A stretch of 64,000 bases of DNA from Delphinapterus leucas (taxonomy: Eukaryota; Chordata; Mammalia; Artiodactyla; Monodontidae), in contig NW_022098021.1 of NCBI RefSeq assembly GCF_002288925.2, positions 4,537,749 to 4,601,748 of the forward strand. Reading direction: 5' to 3'. Made by a program: the position numbers and the translations under genes. Below, one piece after another: positions 44,527 through 55,695 of this stretch; the first letter of the stretch is position 1; every line of letters begins with the position of its first letter. The notes under the pieces were generated by a model that searched no databases, was not told the DNA's origin, and saw only the letters and a program-made list of their open reading frames with translations.

Positions 44527-45639
44527 GAACTCACTTGTGCACTTTTGAATTTTCTAACAATAAAGAGGAAAAAATAATTTTAAAAGATGCCTGTTGGTGG
44601 GGGGGGTGCCCTGCTGCCACCAAAGGGCCGGGTGTGGGCCCTGACAGCTGGGGGGACAGCATGGGACTCGGCTTCCTGAGAGGGTGCAGACGTCCCTCCT
44701 CCAGGGAGTTTTGCTCCCAGGCCTTGACCTGCCTGGTCGGGGGGCTCAGCGGGGAAAGCCCTGAGAAGACGCGTCCAGGCCCCTCCAGCCCCGCGCCTGC
44801 AAGCTGCCCAGCCGGGTGGGAAGCGCTGGCCCGGGGCCCAGGGCTGGCCTGCCGGGCAGGATGGGCCGGCACCCGTGCGCCGGGAGCGGTTCCACGCGCA
44901 GGTCCACGTCAGGGCGGCAGCTGGGCTGGGCAGAGGTGTGGCTGACCGTGGCCGAGGACACGCAGGACAGCGGCTCTCCTACAGCAGGTGGGCCTCGGCC
45001 ACCACCCTGACCGCTGACGTGGCCCAAGGGGGACACACCTGCTCGCTGAACCGACCAGACAGAGGGTCCCTTTCAGGAGCCAGAAGCCTGAGGAGAGGGC
45101 TCTGCCGAGCTCGGGCCCAAGCCCGGCCTGGCCGGAGCCGGATGCCCAGGCCCCGGACGGGGTGCGGCCTCTCCCTGGTCGGCCCGTCCCCTGTGGACTC
45201 TGCCCGCCGCAGGGAAAAGCTCCCGAGTGCATAATCCGTGATTATATGAGCCATGATCCGCTGCCAAACTTCCCTGGTTTATCAGTTTTCCCTCACGGCA
45301 GCCATGTCCCAGTTAGGAAGGCAGCTTTCTAGAACTTTCCTGCTCAGCTCCCTTCTCTTCCTCCTGCACCCTTATCCCCTGCCCCATGCCTCTCCCTCTC
45401 CAGCCCTCTTATTCTCTCTCCAGACGCCACCATCAGCTATATTTTCTTGCTGAGCGATCGGGAGTGACCAGGGGCGCCGTGACGGAGGCCACCCCCTAAG
45501 CGGTCAGCGCCCCTCCTCCAGCCCGGCTCCATCGCCTGCTCCAGCCGCTCCCAGCGTCCGGGCGGATGCTGAGTTAGGACGGCAGAGGCCTTTCCGGGAA
45601 GGACGCCCCACCCGTCTCCTGCGGCACGAGGACCCACGG
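44527..45639. other. GC-rich unique sequence with CpG-rich core
   Basis: 44740-45210 is among the most GC- and CpG-rich parts of the window ('cacccgtgcgccgggagcgg', 'ccacgcgcaggtccacgtca'). It may be a CpG island or just a high-GC stretch. No exon or promoter element was recognised. 45225-45290 ('gcataatccgtgattatatg') is AT-rich. Confidence 0.4.
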
Positions 45640-45980
45640 CCCCGCAGCACGCGCTGCGCCATCAATTTATAACGCTAACCGTTTTCCCCTCCTCCCCACC
45701 CAACTCATAATTTAAATTGTATTCGAGGAAAAAGAGCTGAGTGTTCAAAAGCCCAAAGACAGCAATAAAACCAAGCAAGATAAAAATCTGGAGGAAAAGT
45801 GGTTCACTCTGATGTGTTTTTTACCTTACAAACTGCTGAACAAACAGAGCCCACGTAGCCCCAGAAGTGCTTTATTGCACCTCCCGTGTGTACTTCCTGA
45901 AGATGTTTCTCTGCATATCTCAGCCTCCATAATTTAGCTAAAGCTGCAGAGGTAAAAAAACAGCTGGGCCATCTGTCCCG
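45640..45980. promoter_or_regulatory. Candidate conserved noncoding block
   Basis: Non-repetitive AT-rich sequence next to GC-rich DNA: 'gccatcaatttataacgcta', 'ctcataatttaaattgtatt', 'gcaataaaaccaagcaagat', 'gtgctttattgcacctcccg' and 'ccataatttagctaaagctg'. Sharing 'catcaattta' with paired element B is too short to mean relation. Role inferred. Confidence 0.4.
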
Positions 45981-46665
45981 TCAAGCTGCGAGTCTCGTGG
46001 CTGTGTTACCTGTGTTACAGCCCTTCAGGGCTGGGAAAGGGGACTCGGAGCCAGCAGGCGGCCACATCGCAGGCAGCTCCCGTCCCGGGGCTGGTGGGAT
46101 GCCTCTCGGCCCTGTTCCAGCAGCCTCGAGTGCATTGCTTCCATTGGATACCTGTTGGTTTTCGTGAAACCTATGTCATCCCACCCTTCAGTCTAACACG
46201 GGCAATTCACGTTAGTCGCTTTGGGCTCCAGCCATTCTGAAGGAATTAAGTGATTCTGATCCATTCTGAGGTATCACGGGCAATGTCAAGCTACGCCTTG
46301 GACTCAAAGGAGGTTCCCTCCACCTTTATCTTGAATAAAACGGTGGAACTCAAAAGTGTCTACTCAGGTCTTCTACAGTGCTTGAAGGATTGCTGTGGAA
46401 TTGGGTTTAGTAGGTCCCCAAAGCAGCAGAAATACCATCGGGAGATGGTCTGGGGCTGGTGGTATAAAGGCCAGGAGGAGGTGGGTTTTAGCCCCCCAGC
46501 CCAGGCTTGCTGGCTGCAGGTGGCCTGGGGTGAGTGTGCCCAGACTCCGTGCCTGGCGTTGGGTGGGGCAGGGCAGCAGGGCGGTTTAGATAAATCCTTT
46601 TGGGGACGCTGAAGAGAACGGGATCCTGTCTGCAGAGTTCTAATCAGTCTTGTTAATGACATCAA
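45981..46665. other. Unique sequence
   Basis: Nothing recognised. Confidence 0.4.
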
Positions 46666-46678
46666 AAATGCAAGGTTC

Positions 46679-47040
46679 GGGCTTCCCTGGTGGCGCAGTG
46701 GTTAAGAATCTGCCTGCCAACGCAGGGGACATGGGTTCGAGCCCTGGTCCAGGAAGATCCCACATGCCGCGGAGCAACTAAGCCCATGCGCCACAACTAC
46801 TGAGCCTGCGCTCTAGAGCCCACGAGCCACAACTGCTGAGCCCATGTGCCACAACTACTGAAGCCCACGCGCCAAGAGTCTGTGCTCCGCAACAAGAGAA
46901 GCCACCGCGATGAGAAGCCACCGCAATGAGAAGCCGGCACCACTATGAAGAGCAGCCCCCGCTCGCTGCAACTAGAGAAAGCCCGCGCGCAGCAGCGAAG
47001 ACCCGACGCAGCCAAAAATTAATTATTATTATTTTTTTTT
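46679..47040 (+). mobile_element. CHR SINE, long form
   Basis: Head 'gggcttccctggtggcgcag', 'gggttcgagccctggtccag', 'cacaactactgagcctgcgc', 'gaagagcagcccccgctcgc' and an A/T-rich tail. Target site aaatgcaaggttc at 46666-46678 and 47041-47053. Confidence 0.95.
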
Positions 47041-47053
47041 AAATGCAAGGTTC

Positions 47054-48598
47054 CCAGAGATCCTGTCAGTAGCCTACATTCAAAGTCCTTCTTGAAGTGA
47101 GGCTCTGCCCTTCACGGACCACAGGTAAGAGGAGGTCCTCCATCTCAGTCACTCCTCAGACAGCAAACCTCCTGCCCAGGCTTAAAGTTATAGAGGCTGA
47201 GTACTGAAATAAAATGCAGGGACTCAGCAGGGAAATAGGGATTCTTCACCTCTATTCCGGACCCAACTGTATTGACAGTTTTCTTATATTAAGCCCTAAA
47301 TCTACGTGCAGAATTCCCTTCCAGTCAAGTTCAGTGATTTTCAAACTTATATGTTTATAAGAATTATTTTGCAGAATTAACTAAAACCGTTTTAGGGTGC
47401 TTTATGGGGGATTTAAGGGAATTTCAAAGTTAATTTTGGTTGGACATGATTTTTGCCTTTCATTCTGATGTCAGAGCCTAACCGGTGTGTAGATGCTCCA
47501 CACGTATCCAGGAGATCGATGAGTGTCAACACCCTGCTTGCTCAGTTCTCCTGGGACACACGTCCCCCCAAAACCCGGACCATCTGTCTTGTGTTTTCTT
47601 CTACTTCTGTTGTCAAATATAGAGAAGAGAAAAGCAAAGACAAGAGCAAGTACATCAATAGGATTCTCATGCCCTTAGATTCGGGGGATTTTTTTCTATA
47701 TATATTTTGCGTAAATATTTCCAGGTCAAAACATAACGATCCCCCTACAATACAATACAAAGGAAACCCAGCACACGAAGCAAGTCCCGGGCGCCGCTCA
47801 GTCTGAGGCTGGCCCGCGTTTATCTCTGACGTCCACTGGCAGTTTGAAGCATTACAGCTCGCTGATAACCAACAATGAGTAAGCACGAGGGCTGCTCAGA
47901 ATGTCACCCTGAAGCACCAATAAAATGCCCATAACTTCTGCACCGGCATCGCTATGCAGCCAGCGTGCTCAGAAAGGGAAGTTTACACTACACGTCTTCG
48001 GGTTACAAATGATCATTTAATAGGCATCCTGCTACCTAACCTGGGCTCTTGGCCTTCGGGCTGGTCCAGCTCAAGAGTATCCCACACCATCTGCAAGGCC
48101 TTTCCATTCCTGGAAGACGGAGCTCGGTGGACTAGAAATTCTCCGAGCCCACTTCTTCAAGGCTGAGCTCCACAAATGTGAAAACAGAAGCCGAGGTGCC
48201 GGTGTCTCAGAGGGGCTCAGGCTCAGCGGCTCCCTGAGTGGGGGGAGCCCTCCAGAGGGCCTGGCCACAATCAGGTCAGAAACCCCCTACCCGCCGCCCC
48301 GCCCCAGACCTGGGAAGACGCCCACAGCCAGGTCATCCTCACCAGGGCAGACACTGCTGCCGATTTAAAGAGTGGTGTCTGGGGCAACGTTTTACATTAA
48401 AGGACTAGAATGAGATCTCTCGATCCCCCCGACAACCGTTGCTGCTCACACAGGCCCCAGCCCTTCTGCCCCACCGGCCTTCCCCAGTCAGGCTACTGGA
48501 CAGCGGTGGTGGCCTCATTGCTGCTCTTCCCCCTGAGATGCCAGCAGGTGGGCGGTAAGGATGCTTCTTGGGGAGAATCGTGACTAACGTTTTCCTTT
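47054..48598. other. Unique sequence
   Basis: No gene supported. 47325-47385 ('cagtgattttcaaacttata', 'gtttataagaattattttgc') resembles a MER5/Charlie start, weakly. 47230-47460 and 47810-47960 are AT-rich with no repeat assigned. Confidence 0.4.
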
Positions 48599-48850
48599 TT
48601 TTTTTTTTGGTATAATTTATGGGTAGAAAAATACATGAATTTTAAGAGAACTTTGACATCTGTACAACCACCAGCCAGATGAATATATACATCATTTCCA
48701 GTCCCCTGGAGGCCCCCGTGCCCCCTGGTTTTGGCCTTCGGCAGGGACTCTTAAGTGTCTGGCTTTTTTCACTCCCCCTTCCATCTGTGACATTCACCCT
48801 TATTGGTGTGTGTGGCCGTGATTGGTTCTATTCATCACTGACTGATTTTT
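48599..48850 (-). mobile_element. Old L1 3' end, antisense
   Basis: Starts with a T run (antisense tail), then 'ggtataatttatgggtagaa', 'tctgtacaaccaccagccag', 'atgaatatatacatcatttc', 'cttaagtgtctggctttttt' and 'gttctattcatcactgactg', in the order of antisense old L1 3' UTR. Confidence 0.7.
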
Positions 48851-48853
48851 TTT

Positions 48854-49021
48854 AAAGATTGTTTTTTTTGACGTGGACCATTTTTAAAGTCTTTATTGAA
48901 TTTCCTACAATATTGCTTCTGTTTTTTTATGTTTTTGTTTTTTGGCTCCACGACCAGGGATCGAACCCACACCCCCTTCGGTTAAGGCGAAGTCGTAACC
49001 ACTGGACAGCCGGGGAAGTCC
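48854..49021 (-). mobile_element. CHR-1-type SINE, antisense
   Basis: 'aaagtctttattgaatttcc', 'ttttttggctccacgaccag', 'ggatcgaacccacaccccct' and 'ggacagccggggaagtccc'. Target site ctgattttttt at about 48842 and at 49022-49032. Confidence 0.9.
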
Positions 49022-49032
49022 CTGATTTTTTT

Positions 49033-49816
49033 CCTTTTTTAAATAAATGAGGGTTGGTCCTTGTATCGCCCTCACTCCTCTGCTTTTCCTGCCCCCCCCT
49101 CCCTTCTCCTTTCTTCAAATCAGCGTGTCTACCTGTCCTCACCAAGTGATCTGTTAAAGATGGGAATATTGGTCATGGGCATCCACGCTGCTATGGGGAG
49201 AGTAACCGTGAAGGAGGCCCCTCGCGACACCCTGTCGGCCGCCAAGGCTCCGGGGAATCATTCTTAAGTCAGGGCTTGGCCGCAGTTCCAGGAACGTGAG
49301 GCAGGGCAGAGGTTCCTGGAAGACTCTGGAAATGCCTTCCCTGAAGGGGTTTCACAGTGGGAGGGGAGCCCAGCCACTCCCGGGGTCTGGAGGAGGTACG
49401 GTACTCAGTCCTCAGATCACTGGAGTGCTGTGCTCCGCTCTGGAGGGTGGCGACCAGCAGAGAGAAGTGCTGATGCTGGCTGCGAAACGGTTGGAAGGTA
49501 AGCAAGAGGTAATGAAGAGCAAAAAAGAGAGAGAAAGGGAAAAGATGCCCCCTGTTGCCGACTGCAAAGAAGAGTCAATGATTGTTCAGGAGAAGAAAGC
49601 AACAGAGGGTGAGGCTCTCTAGCTTCCAGAATCTAGGGGAAGGGGACGAGCAGGCTTGAGAGGGCGGTGGGAATGGGGAGAGAGTGGATTTTTAAATTAA
49701 AAACAATAGTGGGGCCTGGATCTGTGCAAGTTAGGATGTAAACATGTAACAAACGTGTAACCACAAGCATGACCAGCAGATGTCAGGCTAAGACAACCTA
49801 CTCTCTGTGAAGCGGC
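49033..49816. other. Unique sequence
   Basis: No gene supported. The 49296-49622 plus frame (108 codons) has a basic, Lys/Glu-rich end and no domain. Confidence 0.4.
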
Positions 49817-49852
49817 CCCCCCCCCATCCCCACCCCCCACCCCACCCCGACC
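49817..49852 (-). other. C-rich tract, quadruplex-prone on minus strand
   Basis: Five or more C runs of 3-13 within 36 bases; the complementary strand fits a G-quadruplex pattern. Confidence 0.6.
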
Positions 49853-49869
49853 TCTGGGCTGATTAATTA

Positions 49870-49926
49870 TTGGGTTGGTCCAAAGCTGTTAAGGAAAATC
49901 CCAAACCAACATTTTGGCCAACCCAA
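49870..49926. mobile_element. Tiny mariner-type MITE
   Basis: 57-bp element with inverted ends ttgggttgg / ccaacccaa, bounded on both sides by TA (49868-49869 and 49927-49928), the target of Tc1/mariner elements. There is no transposase. The interior has a short A-rich loop. Confidence 0.85.
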
Positions 49927-49928
49927 TA

Positions 49929-50766
49929 TGAGCTCTGGCTCAGCTCTGAGCCCAAAGCTCTACAGCGACTCTGAGGTGTGACCTGCTTGTCAAATAAGTC
50001 AAATCTCTGTCATCACGCCAACAGCCTAACGAGCAAAAGGAACATGAAGAGTTATAGCTCCTTTTCTCCATGCGTTTCTTTTCCTCTCTTGACCCCAGCT
50101 ACGTTTAAACAGTTATTGGAAATCAGAAAAGATCCTAACTTAGAAAACAGTATAGTTTGAGATGTGGTACTTTTGAAAGTTGAAAAAAAAAATTTTTAAG
50201 CTAATAAGAAAGTTAAATTGCAGGAGACGGTCTTTGCAGCGTGAGGTCCCCAAACTCGCCCTCACTGTATCATCAGGAAACAACCATGGAGGTTCCTCTG
50301 TGTCCAGGGGACTGAGCTGGGTGCTGGAGAGCACGCAGGCCCCCAGGCAGGGTCTCCGCCCTCTGGCTATGATTCCTCCTCCTTTAGGTCCTTGAGCGCC
50401 TACACCCAGGAGCTTCACTGCTACGTCTCCTGCACAAGGACTGTGTGGGACACGTAAGGGATTCCAACAAACACGCATCGCTTCTGTCCTGCACACGTGA
50501 GAGCAAGCTCTCCAGCAGGGCACCACCCCGAATCCAAGATTACGTCGTTAACTACTAAGCTGTGCAGGGCAGGCACCAAAGCACGTGAAATTCCCTTCTC
50601 CGTTCTCCCAGGCCCCTTGTACAACTCGAACCAGGATCCCGTGGTTTCTGTGCCATTTCCTGAGCATGTGCTCATGCCTGGACGTGGTGTGATACGTGCA
50701 GTACACATCCTCTCAATATTCACAGCTCAGTGAGGCTGTGATTATAATCTTCCCATCATACAGGTT
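49929..50766. other. Unique sequence
   Basis: No gene or repeat recognised. Confidence 0.4.
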
Positions 50767-50779
50767 AAAACTGCGGCTT

Positions 50780-50910
50780 GGGACTTCCCTGGCGGTCCAG
50801 TGGTTAAGACTCCACCCTTTCACTGCACGGGGCGCGGGTTTGATCCCTGGTCGGGGAACTAAGATCCCACGTGCTGTGCAGTGTGGCCCAAAAAAAAAAA
50901 AAAAAAAATT
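50780..50910 (+). mobile_element. CHR-1-type SINE
   Basis: 'gggacttccctggcggtcca', 'gcgggtttgatccctggtcg', 'gggaactaagatcccacgtg' and an A tail (50889-50908). Imperfect target site near 50767-50779 and 50915-50928 (ctgcggctt, ctgaggctt). Confidence 0.92.
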
Positions 50911-50976
50911 GAAAAAACACTGAGGCTTAAAGAGGTTCAATTTGCCCAATTACAGAACTGTCGAGTTTGTCTTTTA

Positions 50977-51103
50977 TGTGGTATATGTGGGGGGAGCCAC
51001 ACTGCAAGCCATGCAGGATCTTAATTCCCGGACCAGGGATCAAACCCGTGCCCCCTGCAGTGGAAGCGCACAGTCTTAACAGCTGGACCGCCAGGGAAGT
51101 CCT
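50977..51103 (-). mobile_element. CHR-1-type SINE, antisense
   Basis: 'ggagccacactgcaagccat', 'gatcttaattcccggaccag', 'ggatcaaacccgtgccccct' and 'ggaccgccagggaagtcc'. Target site gagtttgtctttta at 50963-50976 and 51104-51117, so the insertion is exact. Confidence 0.93.
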
Positions 51104-51117
51104 GAGTTTGTCTTTTA

Positions 51118-52045
51118 AATGAGGCGATGGCAGCAGGAGTGTCTAACCCCTCATGTGGCATGGGGGATGGTATGGCCAATGGCTTGGGCCCTCACCCGAC
51201 ACCCGGCCTTCTGTGCTCCAGGTGAGGATCTCCGTGTCCGAGGTGAAGATCACTGCTTGGTTTGCAAGCATGGAACAGACTGTGTCACGTAGTGTCATGC
51301 CTTAGATGCATACCTCCTGCCAGGAGCCAGACATGTGAACCCCTGGAGGAAAGACCCTCCCTCATGCCCACCATTGCCGGCTGTGGGCGGCAGACGCACT
51401 CACTCCTGAATCAGCTGTGCACTGGTTCAACCTCAGGGATTCCCAGAGATGAATCCCAGAAAATGAATACCCATCAACCAGAACCCTGGTAAAATTAAAT
51501 ATTCAGTTCTTAGTGATGTCACCTAAGATCACAGCTCAAGGCTGAAATGTAAAGACACTTTGAAATACAGGCGTTTTCTCACATTTTCCTCCTCAGGTCA
51601 CACATACCTGTGCTCAGCCCCCTTCCCGCTCCCAAGCTTTTTCTTCTCTTGCTTCACCTCTTCAGAGAAAATGTCCTAATGAAAACCCTTGCATGTCCCT
51701 GGAAGCGACAGCAACACAAAGCCCGTCCTCTGCTTTCTAAGAACCCGTGATGCCCGATGCCCGAGCAGTGAAATCAGACCCACGGGCCGGCGGTTCACAC
51801 AGCTGCTCATCCAATGCCCAGGCTGCCGTAGGGTCTATGAGTCCAGGAGGCCTTGTTGGGCACCCTGTCTTTCCCCCTCGCTGTGTGTCCCACCTGGTCC
51901 TTGAAATAAACTTGCAGTGAAAAGACCAGCTCTCTATGGGGCTGTCAAGACCTCTAAGACTTCCAGTTTACATTTCATTATCAGTCACTGTAACCAGGAA
52001 AACTCAGACTCAAGAGATGGGCTGTCTTTCTGTGTGGTGGATTGA
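51118..52045. other. Unique sequence
   Basis: No gene or repeat recognised. Confidence 0.4.
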
Positions 52046-52270
52046 AAGATGTTGCAAGGTATTATTAGGAGCAGGAACTCTGGAGTCAGAACGCCTGGGT
52101 TCCTTCCTGGTTCTGCCGCTTAAAGCTGTGTGGCCTTGGACAAGTCACTCAACCTCTCTGTTTGCCTCAGCTTTCTCAGCTGTAAAATGGGGATAATGAG
52201 GGGGAGGAGAGCACCCTCCTTTTAGAGTTGTTCTAAGTTTATTAGCTCTGAAGAATGAGCTAATATTTGT
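52046..52270 (+). mobile_element. MIR SINE, nearly complete
   Basis: 'gcaggaactctggagtcaga', 'acgcctgggttccttcctgg', 'gctgtgtggccttggacaag', 'tcactcaacctctctgtttg' and 'ctgtaaaatggggataatga' cover most of MIR. Confidence 0.93.
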
Positions 52271-52639
52271 GAAGCGTATAAGAAACAATCCCCTGGTGAA
52301 TTTCCCACCACCATTGAACCCTATTAAAATAACACAAAGAAACCTCTGGACTTCTGCTTTGAGCTCAGGAAGCGAGGCTCCCTGCAGAGTAACTTATAGT
52401 GGAAAAATACAACTTTGAGAGCAGACGGACTATTGAGCCCAACATACTTCACTAACTCAGACAAGGCGTTCTTCCTTTACCTCCGAGGAAAGATTAGGCC
52501 TTTTGTCCTCAGGACCCTGTCACTTCTCCGATGGCGCTTTTCTCTGACCACCGCCGATCACGCGATACCAGGGTCATGTCCCTCTTTGGCCCCATTTCTG
52601 ATGATCTTTGCGTTCTGGCTGCTCTTAAACACCTTGGCT
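52271..52639. other. Unique sequence
   Basis: Nothing recognised. Confidence 0.4.
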
Positions 52640-52960
52640 CCTGTTACAACGTTAGTTTAGTTCAAGTCAGTCCACTTGTATCAAGCAGCTACCAGCACAA
52701 AGCACTAAGAAGGATGCAAAAATATTCCCATTCTTCCTCCCATGTAAGTTGTGCGCGGCTCAGTGAGTCACCACACGAAATGGGACGAGTGCTCTGACTG
52801 AGGCCCGAAATGCAGGAGGTGGCCACCTGGAGGAGGTGACCTTTGAGCTAAGCCTTAAATGGCGAGATTTCAATCAGACGAGGCACAGGCACCAAGCTCG
52901 GGAGGTGCAAGGTGTTCAATCATTCATTCAACAAACACTCATTGATTGTGTGACTCCACG
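52640..52960 (-). mobile_element. L2 LINE, antisense
   Basis: 'cacaaagcactaagaaggat', 'aggtgacctttgagctaagc', 'cttaaatggcgagatttcaa' and 'cattcattcaacaaacactc' fit antisense L2 text, with gaps and rearranged order at the end. Confidence 0.55.
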
Positions 52961-53160
52961 TGCCAGGGATTGGGTTTGAACGCCGCTCAGCCACCTACCC
53001 GGTAAGTGGTCTGGGATGGTTTCCTTAACCTCTCTGTGCCCCCGTCTCCACACACGTATAAAAAAAAAAGGGGGGAACATGTAAAATCTCTCTCAGAGAC
53101 TCCAGTGCCAGCTACATGTTAAGTGCTCAGTAAAGGCTACTAATGTTATTGTTGTGGTTA
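52961..53160 (+). mobile_element. MIR SINE
   Basis: 'gtttgaacgccgctcagcca', 'ttccttaacctctctgtgcc', an A/G run at 53060-53075 in place of the 'gtaaaatggg' region, then 'ttaagtgctcagtaaaggct'. Confidence 0.75.
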
Positions 53161-54522
53161 TAAGTCGGACACACAGTTGCCTTAATTAACCACACTACCT
53201 GCCATCGAGAAGCCCACAAAAGCAGCACCACCTACACAGCTGTGGGCTCTCCCGGGAGACATGTCCAGCGATCTTTTGTGACCCTCCCCCCCAGTTTCTT
53301 GCCAATGAAAATGTCTTCCTGTGCTCGTGGCCTTCTCATTAATCACACCAGTGACATCCACTGAGCCTTTCAGAGGCAGCCGGGCGGCCTGCCTCTCCCA
53401 GCATCTTGAGAGATTCAAGCCGTTCACTTCACGTGCTCATTCATTCTCCAAACACCATGGACCCCAGGTCCAAGCGCCGAGGCCACGGCATTCGTAAAAA
53501 GAAACACACAAGGGCAGAGGACAGAAGGCATGAGAGGCGGATCCGTAAGGCAACTATAATACAGAAAGGCGAAGACGGAGGAGAGGACATTTGAGTAAAC
53601 GATGAATCACAGTTAATTCCGGGTGTGAAGTCTGGGCGGGGGTGGGCAGATGTGTTTAGGGTATGCAGGAGTTCAGTGTTGGCCTCCGCCCACGGCCCTC
53701 TTCTCTCACCTTGCACTCACCTCCACCTGACCGCGTACATTCCCGCATCACTTCAATGACCAGTAACTCTGAATGTGCATCTCCAGTCCAGACCCATCTG
53801 TGAAGCTCCAAAACCACACAAACCATAAGAATATGAGGGTCCAGGGTCAAACCCCACAGACCCAGGTGAACTCAGGGTCCGCGCCTGAGCCCAGGCTCTG
53901 CTCCACTGTTCCCAGGAGCCTGGGCTGGAAACCGGAGCGTCCCCGTGGCCTCGCCCGCGCTGCCTTCACCAGCGGCCAGGAGCAGCACATCCTCCCCGCC
54001 CTGCGTGCCCACCACCCCGAGCACAGGCATCCCGCCTGCCCCGCCTTCTCCACGGCATCGTGGGCAACCACACATTTTACCACGTTCTCCTGGCCCTCTT
54101 TTCCCTTCGCTCCAATTGTCTTATTTATTTACTTTTTTGCCCTGTTGTACATATTTGTGTCAGCGACTCTGGGGACTGGACGAATAAACACCACAGAGCG
54201 CTTGTGCATGCATCACGGCCCTCGGGCTCCACGGCCGTCCTGGGAGACGGCAGGGCAGGGGACCAGCAGCACGTCACAGACAGGACAGGGCGGCAGGCAG
54301 GGCAGTGACCGGCCCAGCTGTGGTTCAGGGCGGCGCAGGGCTCCAGGCTCCTGGCTCATCATCCCAGGGTCTCCCAGAGCCCGTCCCACCACTGTGCACC
54401 CGCCCTTCCTGCCCTCAGGTTTATAATCTATGGGGTCAAAACCAAGAGAACGTCACTCCCTCTTCTCGTGATATAGGAGGGGCTGGGGTTGGAAAGGCAA
54501 CAATGTAAACAGAATGAAATTT
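53161..54522. other. Unique sequence
   Basis: No gene supported. A short Arg/Lys-rich frame at 53406-53594 is discussed and rejected elsewhere. 53945-54130 is GC-rich. 54100-54195 is T-rich with an aataaa at about 54183. Confidence 0.4.
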
Positions 54523-54534
54523 AAAAGGCCCCTC

Positions 54535-54842
54535 GGGCTTCCCTGGTGGCGCAGTGGTTGAGAGTCTGCCTGCCAGTGCAGAGGACACAGGTTCGAGCCC
54601 CGGTCTGGGAAGATCCCACATGCCGCGGAGCAACTAGGCCCGTGAGCCACAACTACTGAGCCTGCGCGTCTGGAGCCTGTGCTCCGCAACAAGAGAGGCC
54701 GCGACAGTGAGACGCCCGCGCACCGCAATGAAGAGTGGCCCCGCTCGCCGCAACTGGAGAAAGCCCTCGCACAGAAACAAACACCCAACACAGCAAAAAT
54801 AAATAAAATAAATAACGAATTATTCTAAAATAAAATAAAATA
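54535..54842 (+). mobile_element. CHR SINE, intermediate form
   Basis: Head 'gggcttccctggtggcgcag', body 'tctggagcctgtgctccgca' as in the short form, but with the 3' part 'agtggccccgctcgccgcaa' of the long form, then an AAAT-rich tail. Target site aaaaggcccctc at 54523-54534 and 54843-54854. Confidence 0.95.
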
Positions 54843-54854
54843 AAAAGGCCCCTC

Positions 54855-55254
54855 ACCTGGACACGCCCCAGGCCAGGCAGCCTCCGCCCCACCCCAGTTC
54901 TTCTACCTTGGGCAGTTTATGTGAACAGCTACCCTCCCCGACCTTGAACCTTGATTCTAGTCTAGTTTCCACATTCTTCTGAAGTCATTCCCCTTCGTGA
55001 GATGAGAAAGTTCAAGTGACAGGAAAGAAACCAGGGTCCCTAGTTAAACAAGGCCCAGCCCGGGCAGCAGCCCCGAGTCACAGACACCCAGACCCGAAGC
55101 AGCCTGGCCAGGGCCACCTCCTCTGCGCCCTCCTGCAGCGGGTCCCCCAGTCCCTCTCCTGTCCCGACTCGGTCCAGCTGACAAGGACCCCTCCCAACAG
55201 CAGGAACTCCTCACCTGGTGCCGTGGAGCCCACCCCACCCGGGGTCTGTGGGCA
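54855..55254. other. Unique sequence
   Basis: Nothing recognised. Confidence 0.4.
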
Positions 55255-55695
55255 GATTCGAGATGTCGTGCATGAACTTGGATGGAGGAGAAGATGACAT
55301 CTTTATTTTCACTCACTTCTAACTGCAACTTAACATTTCCTTACACTATGAATGGAACCAATGACAGACACAGACCACAGCAGTGACAGCAGTGGCTGTG
55401 ATGCTGTCACCAATAGGAATCAGTCACTTCACGTCCCGTTATGTGCGCAGAGCTCCAAAGGTCATCCACGCCCCGAGTTTCCCCAGAACTATCCCTGTTC
55501 TGATAGTTTGATCCGCTGCTAGAGTGCGGTATTTAACACACTAATAGAGAAGCACATGTACTGCTATTTCACAAATTCGTTTTAAAAATACTTTTATAAC
55601 TGCATTTTAATATAATTAGTTCCCTCCGTAGTCCTACGCATTCTGTCTCATGTACATAAACACATTATTCCAGAAGGGCCCACAGGTGCCACCAG
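55255..55695. repeat. Ancient dispersed repeat, family unnamed
   Basis: The text 'tgacatctttattttcactc', 'aacttaacatttccttacac', 'gatgctgtcaccaataggaa', 'actgcattttaatataatta', 'acgcattctgtctcatgtac' and 'acacattattccagaagggc' is like a widespread old mammalian repeat I recognise but cannot name. An alternative is a single conserved noncoding block. Confidence 0.4.

Noticed and set aside
45661..45680. A third copy of the paired element, suggested by 'catcaattta'
   Set aside because: Only about ten bases are shared and none of the other landmarks follow at the right spacing.
53406..53594. Short frame ending in an Arg/Lys-rich peptide that might suggest a ribosomal protein pseudogene
   Set aside because: The composition comes from purine-rich, possibly L2-derived antisense DNA. 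I could match it to no ribosomal protein.
54183..54188. aataaa as the end of an unannotated transcript
   Set aside because: An isolated hexamer in T/A-rich DNA with no supporting exon or poly(A) structure.
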